64,000 bases of DNA from Brassica napus (lineage: Eukaryota; Streptophyta; Magnoliopsida; Brassicales; Brassicaceae). A program made the translations under genes and the position numbers. Positions 1 through 9,748 of this stretch are shown piece by piece. The first letter of the stretch is position 1. Every line of letters begins with the position of its first letter. The stretch covers positions 62,001 to 126,000 of the forward strand of contig NW_026015093.1 of NCBI RefSeq assembly GCF_020379485.1. Direction: 5' to 3'. The notes under the pieces are model-generated. The model ran no database searches, was not told the origin of the DNA, and worked only from the letters and a program-made list of their open reading frames with translations.

Positions 1-333
1 CAACATCTCCTGCTTCCATGGACCTTCCTCTTGAACCCACCATGTCAAAGAGACCACCTTTCTTCATGAGAATCACCATGAGACTCGCCTAGATCTGGTT
101 TGTTGAAGAGGCTAGCTAGACCGCTTCATAACCTTTGCTCCCAAGGCCTTCTTTCTTCAAGGGTGGACATGAGAACGTGGAGAACAACCAGAGACAGCTA
201 CTGGACGCCATGTATGAGCCCACCTTCTTCTTGGAGAGGTTTTACAGCTGGCTGAACATGAAGCTTCTTCTTGGTTTGGAAATGACATGGGAGAAGCCTT
301 GAGCTTAGCGGAAGCTGGAACCAAGTTCTAATG

Positions 334-351
334 AACCTGGCTCTGATACCA
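334..351 (-). other. Primer binding site of LARD-a (initiator Met tRNA)
   Basis: On the minus strand this reads TGGTATCAGAGCCAGGTT, complementary to the 3' end of plant initiator tRNA-Met. It directly adjoins the LTR at 352. Confidence 0.85.
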
Positions 352-1356
352 TATGAGATTTAAAGAGTCTAGGATGTGTGTGTGAAGAACAAGCCTCTCA
401 GGACAGAATAGAGTCTTGAAATGGTGAAGAAAGAATCTGATGAACTAGTATGAACTTAGATCAGAAACAAAGAGACTTTGAGAGATTAAAAGATTAGAGA
501 TTAAGAAAGGGAGAGATTAAGGGAATCTGATCAAGAACATACTTTATAATATGAAGGAGATGGGGAAATCCCCCATACTCTCTTAAGAGTTACAAATTCG
601 TCCACAATAGCTTATTTATAAGCTTTACAATGTTTTCTCATCAGAAACCTAAATCTAATGGCTGATAAATGACTTAAGAGATGAATGGACAGGATGGAGT
701 CTTTTGGGAAGGTGTAGGACGTGATGAATCTGATTGGTTGATTCAAATGTGGTCAAAGGGAAGGCTGCTCTCTCATTGGCTCCTCATAGGCTCCCATGTA
801 TCTTCCCACTTCTTTGGCTAGATACTTGGTCTCCTTTGCCTTCACTTTACAGCTAATGCCAGCTCATGACAGCCTGACCTTATCCACACACGTCCATAAG
901 CTCAGCTGGATCAGGTTGCCTCTCTTCATGCTGAACCGGAACCCTATCTTTGCACTTCTTTATTTCAGGTTGATCCGGAGCAAGTACAGTTGATGGTACG
1001 GACCGCCTGTCCGTACCTCGCCCTAAGTTTGCACATCTCACTCAAACATCTCCAATGGTTGAGTGTGATCAGGTTCTGGGTCGCCCTAAGTTTGCACGGT
1101 TCGTCCGTACCGTCTGTACCGTCTGAACCTCGGGACGCCCTATCTTTGCACCATCACCCAACTATCTCCAAATGGTGTCTATGTCCCTCCTGGACTTAAA
1201 CCCTATCTTTGCACAGCCTTCATGACACTTCTAGACTTCTCTAAACCTTCATGAAGCCTTGATAGACAATCTCTTAAGATCTTGTCCCTATCTTTGTACC
1301 AGACCCAAACTCCTCCATACTTCTCCTTTGGCTCCATTTCTTTCTTCAAGTCAACA
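352..1356 (-). repeat. 5' LTR of LARD-a (1005 bp)
   Basis: On the minus strand it starts TGTTGACTTGAAG and ends ATCTCATA, so the termini are TG...TA rather than TG...CA. It belongs to the same LTR family as LARD-b, -c and -d but is clearly diverged and longer (1005 bp against 876-950). A GTAC-rich cluster lies at 995-1120. Short frames here (for example 796-993 and 990-1199) have no recognisable product. Confidence 0.8.
995..1120. promoter_or_regulatory. CCGTAC/GTACGG cluster in LARD-a LTR
   Basis: Several copies of ccgtac or its complement gtacgg lie between 995 and 1120 in the LTR. GTAC is the core of SBP-box (SPL) and copper-response sites. The function is inferred from the motif alone. 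Confidence 0.4.
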
Positions 1357-2001
1357 ACAAGTGCTATGATCCTAACACAAGGAGAGTGTTAGTATCTAGA
1401 GAAGTGAAGTTTGTTGAAGAGAAAGGATATTATGAGGAACAGATTCAAGAAGACTTGAAGGATCTTACCTCTGATAGAGCTGAAACCTTGAGGATTATCC
1501 TAGAAGGCCTTGGAATCAATATGAATCAAGGAAATCAAGGGGGGAGAAGCACTACCCCAGTCCCGGATCATCAGACTTCCAACCTTGACCATGAAGGGGG
1601 AATGAAACAAGAACTCCAAACCGTGAAGAAACAAGTAGAGAAGAGAGTTCTGGCTCTCATGATCAAGCTGTGGAATCAAATGATCAAGAAGAAGGAGCTG
1701 AAGAGAGTCAGCTAAGGGAAGAAGGAGCTGAAGCAAGTCAGCTAGGAGAAGAAAGATCTGAAACAAGTGTGCTGCCACAAGAAGAAGAACAAGAGATGGC
1801 GCAAGAAGGGCCAGTATTGAGAAGAAGTACAAGGCTGAGAAAGGATCCTTCCAGTTGGGTAAACACAAGAGTGTACTACAATGCCCAAGCTGTGAAGCAT
1901 CCTACTCAGGCCGTGTGTTCTTTTGCTCAATATCCAGAAGCACATTGCGCATTCATGGTAAACTTGGATGAAAATCACATTCCAAGAAGCTATGAAGAGG
2001 C
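1357..2001 (+). pseudogene. Copia-A pol fragment 1 (end of integrase to RT linker)
   Basis: This plus-strand fragment begins in the codons for KCYDPNTRRVLVSREVKF, the conserved C-terminal part of a Ty1/Copia integrase, and continues through the acidic linker to the conserved RSYEEA just before reverse transcriptase. The same order occurs in Copia-B (from about residue 765 to 972) and Copia-C. A frameshift lies around 1600-1640: the first part reads in the frame of 1386-1715, and the part ending VNLDENHIPRSYEEA reads in the frame of 1670-2001. A degenerate Glu-rich repeat (gaagaaggagctgaa) lies near 1684-1750. The left edge is the LARD-a insertion and the right edge the LARD-b insertion; gag, protease and most of integrase are off-window. 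It is certainly non-functional. Confidence 0.85.
1997..2001 (+). repeat. Target-site duplication of LARD-b, left copy
   Basis: gaggc at 1997-2001 is repeated at 7955-7959 on the other side of the element. Removing the element and one copy restores the Copia-A reading frame ...YEEAM. Confidence 0.85.
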
Positions 2002-2938
2002 TATGATTTTTAAAGAGATCTCTACTCTGGTTGTGTGTATGTGTGTATAAACTCCAATGGAGAAAGATGAGAGCTTAGTTCTAGGTGATTTAAGAACAGA
2101 GATGGGTGAGAGTGTTTAAGTGTTTAAGAGACTAAAGAGAATGAGATTAAGAGACTGAGAGACTGAGAGACTAGAGAGAGACTGAGAGAATAAGAGACTG
2201 AAGATTAGGGAAGGAGAAGGGAAACCCCCTTACTCACTTAAGTGTTTACAAAATCGCATATACAAGGCTTTTATATGCCTTTACATTTCACACATAAACC
2301 CTACATCCTAAGGCTGTAAATAAATGATAGAATGGATGGTAAGGATGAGAGAAGACTGGTCTTGATGTTGCTGGAGCTAGCTGGCGACTTGATTCAAATA
2401 GAAGGCTCAGATTGCTTCTTTTGAATGAATGGATAGGATGAGTCAAGGCTGTAAAGGTAAAGCACCTTTACCTTTCCAGCTCATACCAACAGCTCACCTT
2501 ATCCATTTGAATCTTCCTTTACCTCCAAGGCACTCCAACGGACACTTAAGGAAGCTTATCCCGCGCCCACACATTGCACAACTTGACTTGATGTGGAACT
2601 GGATGAATGGATGAGGCTTGGGTGTTGTACGGTCTCTTGTACGGCTTGTACCATCCGTACACTCGCCCTAATTATGCACAATACTTCCCCTCCTCTTTAG
2701 TTGATCCATTCCTCTTCTTGATTCGCTCATGGCCTTATCATTCTCCCAAGCTTTGCACTTCATGCCATCTTCTCTCTAACTCCTTCACCTCTTCACATGA
2801 TCAGTCTAAGTCCTTCCTAGACTTAACTTCACAACATAACTACTTCAGAATACTTCTGAAGCTTGATTGAACTCTTCTTGACTTCTTCTAGAGCTTGCCC
2901 TATTATTGTACAAGCTCTATCTTCTCTTCAGTTCAACA
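2002..2938 (-). repeat. 3' LTR of LARD-b (937 bp)
   Basis: In sense it starts TGTTGAACTG at 2938 and ends AAAATCATA at 2002. Nearly identical to 7018-7954, which marks a young insertion. Two short frames inside it (2429-2614 and 2607-2870) recur in the other LTR only because the LTRs are copies. Confidence 0.88.
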
Positions 2939-2953
2939 CTCCCCCTCAAGCTT
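2939..2953 (-). other. Polypurine tract of LARD-b
   Basis: Minus strand AAGCTTGAGGGGGAG directly precedes the 3' LTR. The same 15 bases occur at 9608-9622, 15712-15726, 47637-47651, 53086-53100 and 63548-63562. It would prime plus-strand DNA synthesis. Confidence 0.85.
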
Positions 2954-3894
2954 GACTTTAGGAGATCCTAAGCCAAGCTTGGAACTTTGAAGAGTCTCCC
3001 TCATTAAAAACCTTACAAGGAAAACCCATTGGGACAAAACCTTGCAAGGGAAAAAGAGTAGAGCTCTCCAAAGCCTAGGGATTGGCCAGTGAGCTCTTGT
3101 GCCTTAGAACCAGTGTGGTTGGACACAAGAAGCTCTGGATCACGGCCTAACAGGTGCAGCAACTCTTCACAGCTTTGCGCACACTTCACACTTCAGCTTC
3201 ACCTCTTTATGGAACCGGTTTGAAGTCTCCCCCTCTCAACTGACTTCACAGCCATCTTAGAGAAGCTAGGACACGACCAGATCATCTTCAAAAACACTAG
3301 TGAGGCTGATCAACACTTCACACACGGCTTGCCCTCTTCATAGAACTGGTTTGGATCTCCCCCTCTCAACAGACTTCTCAGCCATCTTAGAGAAGCTAGG
3401 AACTGACCAGGAACATCTTTAGTGAGGCTCAAGCAATGGTACCTGATACATTATCCCAAAGGTGCATCAGTACCTATCAAAAACAAGAAAATGAATATCC
3501 TGCATCACACTTGATGCACACAATCTCACAATTCAATCACAATCATCTTAATTATCTTTTCAAGCACAAGCAATTAGTAAGATGAATGAAAAAGATTGAA
3601 AAGAGTTTTAAAAGTCTAAGGGAACTTCCCTTGTGTTTTTGTGAGTTTCCAAACTCTCTCAATGCACCATCTTCATGGCATCATCAACTCCTTGGAAAGG
3701 CAGAATGGATTCATCAGCTTCTCCTCAATCACCTCTCATTGAAGCCGCATTGATGGAGAGCCTTCTTCCTCACTCGCCAAGGCTGCTCTGAACAGCCTCT
3801 TGCCTAGACACGCCACTGACTTGGTCCGGTTGATGATCCTTGTAGAAGCTTTTGCAAAAGACTTGTTACTGACCATGGATCATATGCATTCAGA

Positions 3895-3909
3895 CTCCCC
3901 CTCAAGCTT
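3895..3909 (-). other. Internal polypurine tract in LARD-b
   Basis: Minus strand AAGCTTGAGGGGGAG, identical to the terminal PPT at 2939-2953 but about 950 bp inside the element. Conserved in LARD-c (about 48582-48596) and LARD-d (about 62594-62608). It could act as a central PPT or be a relic of an older 3' end. Confidence 0.6.
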
Positions 3910-4074
3910 AGAACCGAGACTAGAAGGAGCTAAGCTTGTGATGATCCTATGCATCCCCATGGTCTAATAACTATCATCTTTCATGATAGCTTTCTTCTTG
4001 TGAGTTTACTCTCTTCCTTAACCAGGAACTAGGGTGTTTGAATCACCATAGAGAGTCTCACAAGACACACCTCT

Positions 4075-4226
4075 CATTGCATAATGACCCATGCTACACT
4101 TCCTGTAGACTAAGGACTAGATATGTCCAATGGTATTATGCAATGGCTATCTCTCATTGCATACTCAATCACACTACACTTCCTGTAGATTATGGACTAA
4201 CATGTCCTAGTGATGATATGCAATGG
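4075..4226 (-). repeat. Double 72-bp inverted-repeat module (LARD-b)
   Basis: Two units, 4075-4146 and 4155-4226 (period 80), each open with cattgcata and close with tatgcaatgg, so each can fold into a hairpin. Both carry acacttcctgtaga in the middle. The module recurs with the same 152-bp length at 48759-48910 and, inverted, at 62275-62426. Confidence 0.75.
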
Positions 4227-6999
4227 CACAAGACCTTTGTCTTTACATTCTTGGTTGTTGGTGAGTTACATGTATCCCATTCCTTGTGTACCTAACACCA
4301 CCACAACTCAATGCAAAATCAGATCATCCCATTGGGATCAAACCAAGATTATCCATCCTGTTTGATCACCAATGCCACAATAATATATGATACTTGAAAC
4401 AAGCTAGACAATCAAGACAATCAAGCAAAGACAATCAATTTAGTTTTTTTTTTTAAAATGCAACAATAACTGAATGCATTAGGTTACATACTCACTATAT
4501 GAATGAAATAGATTTAACCCAAATGAAACACAAGCCTAGATGATACTTATGCAATCAAGGGGACAAGAGTGACACAATTCATGCTTATGCTCACTAGGTT
4601 TTATCAATGCCAATGATCCAAATAGCTTAGACAAACTTCTAAATGCTTATAAGACATCACTGATGGATTTAACTATGGCATAGCAACAATCAGACCTTTA
4701 GGCTCATTTTTAAATGCATTACTACATGAATGCACAATCTTAAAGCTTTAGCTATATGAATGCAACAGGTTCAATCCATGAGCAATATTAAGGCTATGCA
4801 CAACAGTTTCAATCAAAACCAATGATGCAAGCAACTTAGACAATTTCTAATTGATGCAAGACTTTCATTGATGGATTAAACATAGGCAATAGCATCAGAT
4901 AACAATAGGATTGAACTTAGACAGTATGAGATATGATTATGTATGCAAAATAACTTACCAATCATGATGCAAGCAGCAGAGACATTCTACTCAATTCTAC
5001 AACACATTCATGATGATTCAAGCTATGACAACACTCAAGACAATGCAATAAACAAAACATGAGATTCTGGGACTCTAGACATTACTTACTATCAATATGA
5101 CAATGCAACAGCAAAACAATTTCAGTGCAATTAGCCTAGACATACTACTAGAAGCTATAAACACTTAATGGAATTAGGGAAAGCACATAGTATAATCAGG
5201 AGTTAAACCTATCAAGACATATTAAGATAGATGAGATTAGGTTTACTCCCTTGGTTAAGATGATGAGGAGTGGTTCTCAGAGTTACCACTTGAATCCTTA
5301 CTTCTTCTTCTTCTCTTATTGCAATCACCCTTCTGAAGTCACCACCATGATGGAATGCTTGTGGATGCTTCAGCTACTTCTTCAATCACCTCACAATAGA
5401 AGCCGCCTTGATAGAGTAGCCTTCTTCTTCACACAGCCAAGAGTGCTCTGTCTTAGTTTGAGCACCCTCTTGAATAGGCACGCCACTGCCTAGACCCGGT
5501 TGGCTTCTTCTTCTGATACTTGCAATGTTAAGAAGAAGAGCACGAGTGAGTTCTACAACCATCTGTGCTTCTCCCTTTCTTGTAACACCTCTCCATTGTA
5601 CACACAATGGGCATCATTCTTTCTCTTTCAACTCGGATTTGATGATGAACTAGGAGCACCTTTTGTGAACCTGAAACATCACTCAAACTCTAGCCAAGAT
5701 AAGACACAATTGCATTGGGATCAATCCTTGACTTCATCAAGTTTGATCACCAATGTCTCAAGCTTTATAACATTAGATAGAATCAAGACAATGTCAAGTT
5801 CTTATCTATGCAAGCAACCATTCTCTAAATACTAAGCAAGACCTTATCAGATTCAAGTCAAAGTATTTAGGCAATTTTAATCACTCCTTAATATGCAACT
5901 TAGACTTTAATCTAAATGCAACAATCCAAAGCAGCAACAAGGCAGTATGCATTAATCTTAACAGTTTCTAACACATGAAAGCAAGAATGATTAGATATAA
6001 TCTATCATCTTAACAAGACAAGTTAATTTAGAGCTGTCATTAAGCATTTACCATTTTCAATAGTATTGATGTCAAAACTTGATTAATAAATCATCAAGTT
6101 TGATTCCCAATAACACAAGCAATGCAACAGATAGACACAAGGCATTATCAAGTTCTATTCTTTGCAAGCTAGCTCTCTAAGAACAATCAAGATCCTAACA
6201 GATTCAAGACAAGTTACTTAGGCACTTTTAAAACTTCTTTACTCAGCAATTTAGACATGAATCTAATGCTTCAATGTAAGACAGCCACAAGACTATATGC
6301 AACAGCTTTCAATTCCGTTTCAATCCATGTATGCAAGCAGATTCAATTAATCACAACAAGCATCACTATGATTCGGAGCTAAGCATATTAACAATCTTAA
6401 TCACCAAACCAGGCTCTTTAAGCATACTGAGACAGATTCTAAAAGTATTCATTTAGCAATCTTTAAACAATTCTCAGGTTTTCAATCACATCACAACCAG
6501 TCAATATACTCAAGCTTTATACAAGAGAAAGAGGTTTCTTACAGCCAAGGAACTAGTGTTAGTTCCTTGAAACTCCATAGAACATGGCAAGACAGTGAGC
6601 TGTTGGTGTCGATTCCAACTTCTCCTTCTCCCATGGACCTTTCTCTTGAACTCTCCATGTCAAAGACCCCACCTTTCTTCATGTTAAGTTCGCCACATCA
6701 GTACCAGCTGAAAGCTATCACCTTTCTTCTTGGACAGTGGATAAGACCTAGCTTGGACATAGCTTTGAAGCTTGGTTGATGAGATCGCCTCATACACCAT
6801 TGCTTCCAAGGTTCTTTCTTCTTCATGGGCTTCATGAGAGAGTGTAGGTCGGCCAGAGACAGCTTCTGGACACCATGGATGAGCACACCTTCTTCTTGAA
6901 GAGTAGAACAACCGGCTGGACCATGGAGCTTCTTCTTGGCTTCAAGCGACATGGAGGAGAGCTATGAGCTTCAGCAGAAGCAAGAACCAAGTTCTAATG

Positions 7000-7017
7000 A
7001 ACCTGGCTCTGATACCA
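7000..7017 (-). other. Primer binding site of LARD-b
   Basis: Minus strand TGGTATCAGAGCCAGGTT, complementary to the initiator tRNA-Met 3' end and adjoining the 5' LTR with no gap. Confidence 0.85.
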
Positions 7018-7954
7018 TATGATTTTTAAAGAGATCTCTACTCTGGTTGTGTGTATGTGTGTATAAACTCCAATGGAGAAAGATGAGAGCTTAGTTCTAG
7101 GTGATTTAAGAACAGAGATGGGTGAGAGTGTTTAAGTGTTTAAGAGACTAAAGAGAATGAGATTAAGAGACTGAGAGACTGAGAGACTAGAGAGAGACTG
7201 AGAGAATAAGAGACTGAAGATTAGGGAAGGAGAAGGGAAACCCCCTTACTCACTTAAGTGTTTACAAAATCGCATATACAAGGCTTTTATATGCCTTTAC
7301 ATTTCACACATAAACCCTACATCCTAAGGCTGTAAATAAATGATAGAATGGATGGTAAGGATGAGAGAAGACTGGTCTTGATGTTGCTGGAGCTAGCTGG
7401 CGACTTGATTCAAATAGAAGGCTCAGATTGCTTCTTTTGAATGAATGGATAGGATGAGTCAAGGCTGTAAAGGTAAAGCACCTTTACCTTTCCAGCTCAT
7501 ACCAACAGCTCACCTTATCCATTTGAATCTTCCTTTACCTCCAAGGCACTCCAACGGACACTTAAGGAAGCTTATCCCGCGCCCACACATTGCACAACTT
7601 GACTTGATGTCGAACTGGATGAATGGATGAGGCTTGGGTGTTGTACGGTCTCTTGTACGGCTTGTACCATCCGTACACTCGCCCTAATTATGCACAATAC
7701 TTCCCCTCCTCTTTAGTTGATCCATTCCTCTTCTTGATTCGCTCATGGCCTTATCATTCTCCCAAGCTTTGCACTTCATGCCATCTTCTCTCTAACTCCT
7801 TCACCTCTTCACATGATCAGTCTAAGTCCTTCCTAGACTTAACTTCACAACATAACTACTTCAGAATACTTCTGAAGCTTGATTGAACTCTTCTTGACTT
7901 CTTCTAGAGCTTGCCCTATTATTGTACAAGCTCTATCTTCTCTTCAGTTCAACA
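7018..7954 (-). repeat. 5' LTR of LARD-b (937 bp)
   Basis: Partner of 2002-2938. In sense it carries a TATA-like GCATATAAAA at 7294-7285 and, upstream in U3, a GTAC cluster at 7642-7677. The TATA suggests transcription starts here and runs leftward. Confidence 0.85.
7642..7677. promoter_or_regulatory. GTAC cluster in LARD-b LTR
   Basis: gtacgg twice, gtacc and ccgtacac lie within about 35 bp, upstream (in sense) of the TATA-like box. These match SBP-box cores. The same cluster is in the other LTR near 2626-2661. Confidence 0.4.
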
Positions 7955-9023
7955 GAGGCAATGGAGGATAAGGAATGGAAGGAATCAGTAGGAGCTGAGG
8001 CAGGAGCTATGATAAAGAATGATACATGGTATGAGAGTGAACTACCAAAAGGAAAGAAAGCTGTGTCTAGTAGATGGATCTTTACAATCAAGTACAAGGC
8101 TGATGGGTCAATTGAGAGGAAGAAGACTAGACTAGTAGCAAGAGGGTTCACTCAGACATATGGAGAGGACTACATTGAGACATTTGCACCAGTAGCCAAG
8201 CTACACACCATTAGGATTGTTTTAAGCTTGGCTGTGAACCTAGGATGGGGATTGTGGCAAATGGATGTAAAGAATGCATTTCTACAAGGAGAGCTTGAGG
8301 ATGAAGTCTATATGTATCCTCCACCAGGTCTGGAACATCTAGTGAAGAGAGGGAATGTACTGAGGCTGAAGAAAGCCATTTATGGGTTGAAGCAATCACC
8401 AAGAGCTTGGTATAACAAGTTGAGCACAACTCTGAACGGCCGAGGCTTCAAGAAGTCAGAATTGGATCACACTCTCTTTACACTCACGACACCCTCAGGT
8501 ATGGTTGCTCTCCTTGTGTATGTGGATGATATCATTATCACTGGGAGTGATAAGGAAGGTATCAAAGCAACCAAGGAATTCCTAAAGTCTATGTTTGAAA
8601 TCAAAGACTTGGGAGAAATGAAATACTTCCTTGGAATTGAGATTTGTAGATCCAAGGAAGGATTGTTCATGTCCCAAAGGAAGTATACACTTGATCTTTT
8701 GAAAGGTGCAGGTGCTTATGGAGGCAAGACAGCAAGGATGCCAATGGAGGATGGCTACAAAGTACCAAGAGAGGGGGAGATTGAAGACAGCAAGCCATTT
8801 CATGATCCTAAACTCTATAGAACACTTGTTGGAAAATTGATTTACCTTACCATTACAAGGCCTGATATATGTTTTGCTGTGAACCAGGTGAGTCAACACA
8901 TGCAGCTTCCAAAGGAACATCATTGGCGCATGGTAGAGAGGCTGCTGATGTATCTGAATGGCTCGCCGGATCAAGGGGTTTGGATGGGATGTAATGGAAG
9001 CACAGAAGTGGTGGGGTATTGTG
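7955..9023 (+). pseudogene. Copia-A pol fragment 2 (reverse transcriptase to start of RNase H)
   Basis: This plus-strand fragment is one open frame from the gaggc target duplication to the next insertion. It encodes the Copia RT domain: conserved DTWYESELPKGKKAV, then WQMDVKNAFLQGELEDEVYM, then KKAIYGLKQSPRAWY, and the catalytic YVDD at 8519-8530. It ends in VVGYC, just before the first RNase H aspartates. By eye it is nearly the same protein as Copia-B RT, with scattered changes such as MYPPPG for MHPPPG. A start codon upstream at 7922 lies in the LARD-b LTR and is not natural. RT is intact here, but the element as a whole is broken by three insertions and frameshifts. Confidence 0.9.
9019..9023 (+). 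repeat. Target-site duplication of Copia-B, left copy
   Basis: ttgtg at 9019-9023, repeated at 15120-15124. Joining the flanks through one copy restores the conserved GYCDADW of Copia-A RNase H. Confidence 0.85.
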
Positions 9024-9607
9024 TATGACTTTTAGGAATATAAAGATTAATCTGAGTTTAGAATAGGATTAAGGAAGAGAATAAGAGATTTACGAAACTG
9101 ATTAGAGACTAATGGAGAATCATGATGAAATGAGTAAAGAGAAAGATTGTTTAGAACTGTCTAATCTTTATTAAGAGATGAGATTACATATATATAGGTC
9201 CATACACTTAGGGTTTTCGAAATCATAAAGCTAAGTAAGCATGTAGAGTCAAAGAGGAGCCTAAGCTTTAATTTGAACCGGCCAATGAGTGTCTTCACAC
9301 GTTTGGAGCATCTTCTTGATCCAAGACTAGATGCTCTTCCTTTCCAGCTCTTGCCAGCCTGTCCTAGCTGTCAAGCCGCGTCTCCCTTATCCTCTCAACG
9401 TTCGGATAAGGTCTTGGCCGAGTGTAACTTAAGCTCAGTACATGGGAGTTACTTGGATAGTTACTTGATCCCTTTTACCTTGTACGGATGATCACTTGTA
9501 CGGCCTTGTACGGATGATCAACCCATTCCTCCTCTTCACCTCTTTGCTCTCTTTATGTTCTCAACTCCTTTGTGTCTTTACCTCAAATGTCTCAACTCTG
9601 ATTAACA
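9024..9607 (-). repeat. 3' LTR of Copia-B (584 bp)
   Basis: In sense it starts TGTTAATCAGAG at 9607 and ends AAAAGTCATA at 9024. A GTAC cluster lies at 9481-9513. The 72-codon frame at 9273-9491 recurs at 14785-15003 only because the LTRs are copies. Confidence 0.88.
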
Positions 9608-9622
9608 CTCCCCCTCAAGCTT
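9608..9622 (-). other. Polypurine tract of Copia-B
   Basis: Minus strand AAGCTTGAGGGGGAG next to the 3' LTR, identical to that of the LARDs. The pre-PPT motif (cccattgggataaaacc) lies at 9662-9724. Confidence 0.85.
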
Positions 9623-9748
9623 AGCTTTGTGAAAGTCTAAGCTTGGACAGCCATGAGATCTTCCTCATTAAAAACCTTACCAAGGAAAACCCATTGGGAT
9701 AAAACCTTGATAAGGGAAAAAGAGTAAAGACCTCACAGCCAAAGGGGA

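Larger units (their letters stand above)
1..1356 (-). mobile_element. LARD-a: right (5') end of a non-autonomous LTR retrotransposon
   Basis: The window opens inside this minus-strand element. Positions 1-333 are internal sequence, 334-351 the primer binding site and 352-1356 the 5' LTR. The internal part resembles the corresponding parts of LARD-b (about 6600-6999) and LARD-c (about 51370-51736), including the phrase that reads gaaccaagttctaatgaacc on the plus strand. No pol sequence is visible. The LTR ends tcaaca at 1356 and is followed directly by Copia-A pol sequence, so the element inserted into Copia-A. The predicted 5-bp target duplication is acaag (1357-1361); its partner lies left of the window. 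The rest of the element is off-window. Confidence 0.8.
2954..6999 (-). other. LARD-b internal region without pol
   Basis: From the PPT inwards: a pre-PPT motif at about 2998-3060 with cccattgggacaaaacc, also present in the Copias (9662-9724 and 53143-53205); two repeats around 3200-3420 carrying tccccctctcaac; an internal copy of the PPT at 3895-3909; a 152-bp double-hairpin module at 4075-4226; an AT-rich region of roughly 2 kb (4400-6540) interrupted by a CT-rich stretch with short frames (5250-5640); and a more GC-balanced 5' part (6560-6999). LARD-c is collinear, and LARD-d partly so. I recognise no protein product. Confidence 0.7.
2002..7954 (-). mobile_element. LARD-b: complete non-autonomous LTR retrotransposon (5953 bp)
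   Basis: This is a complete minus-strand element inserted in the pol of Copia-A. It has two 937-bp LTRs (2002-2938 and 7018-7954) that differ at one base by eye (within gatgtggaac versus gatgtcgaac), a polypurine tract at 2939-2953, an initiator-Met primer site at 7000-7017 and a gaggc target duplication. The internal 4.08 kb holds no gag, protease, integrase or RT; its longest frame is about 111 codons and matches nothing I recognise. The PBS, PPT, pre-PPT motif and TG...TA LTR ends are those of the Copias in this window, so I infer it moves in trans with Copia proteins. The size and lack of coding fit the LARD definition. Confidence 0.88.

Noticed and set aside
2607..2870. 87-codon frame repeated at 7623-7886
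   Set aside because: The repetition reflects LTR duplication, not selection for a protein. A related 85-codon frame at 47311-47568 lies in the LARD-c LTR and aligns only in part.
5251..5835. Frames of 80-111 codons in LARD-b, with partners at 50044-50621 in LARD-c
   Set aside because: They lie antisense to the element, differ by frame changes between copies (the start of the 111-codon frame differs in LARD-c), and show no domain.
7922..7954. ATG at 7922 as the start of the 368-codon RT frame
   Set aside because: It lies in the LARD-b LTR. The RT frame is the middle of Copia-A pol, opened upstream by chance.
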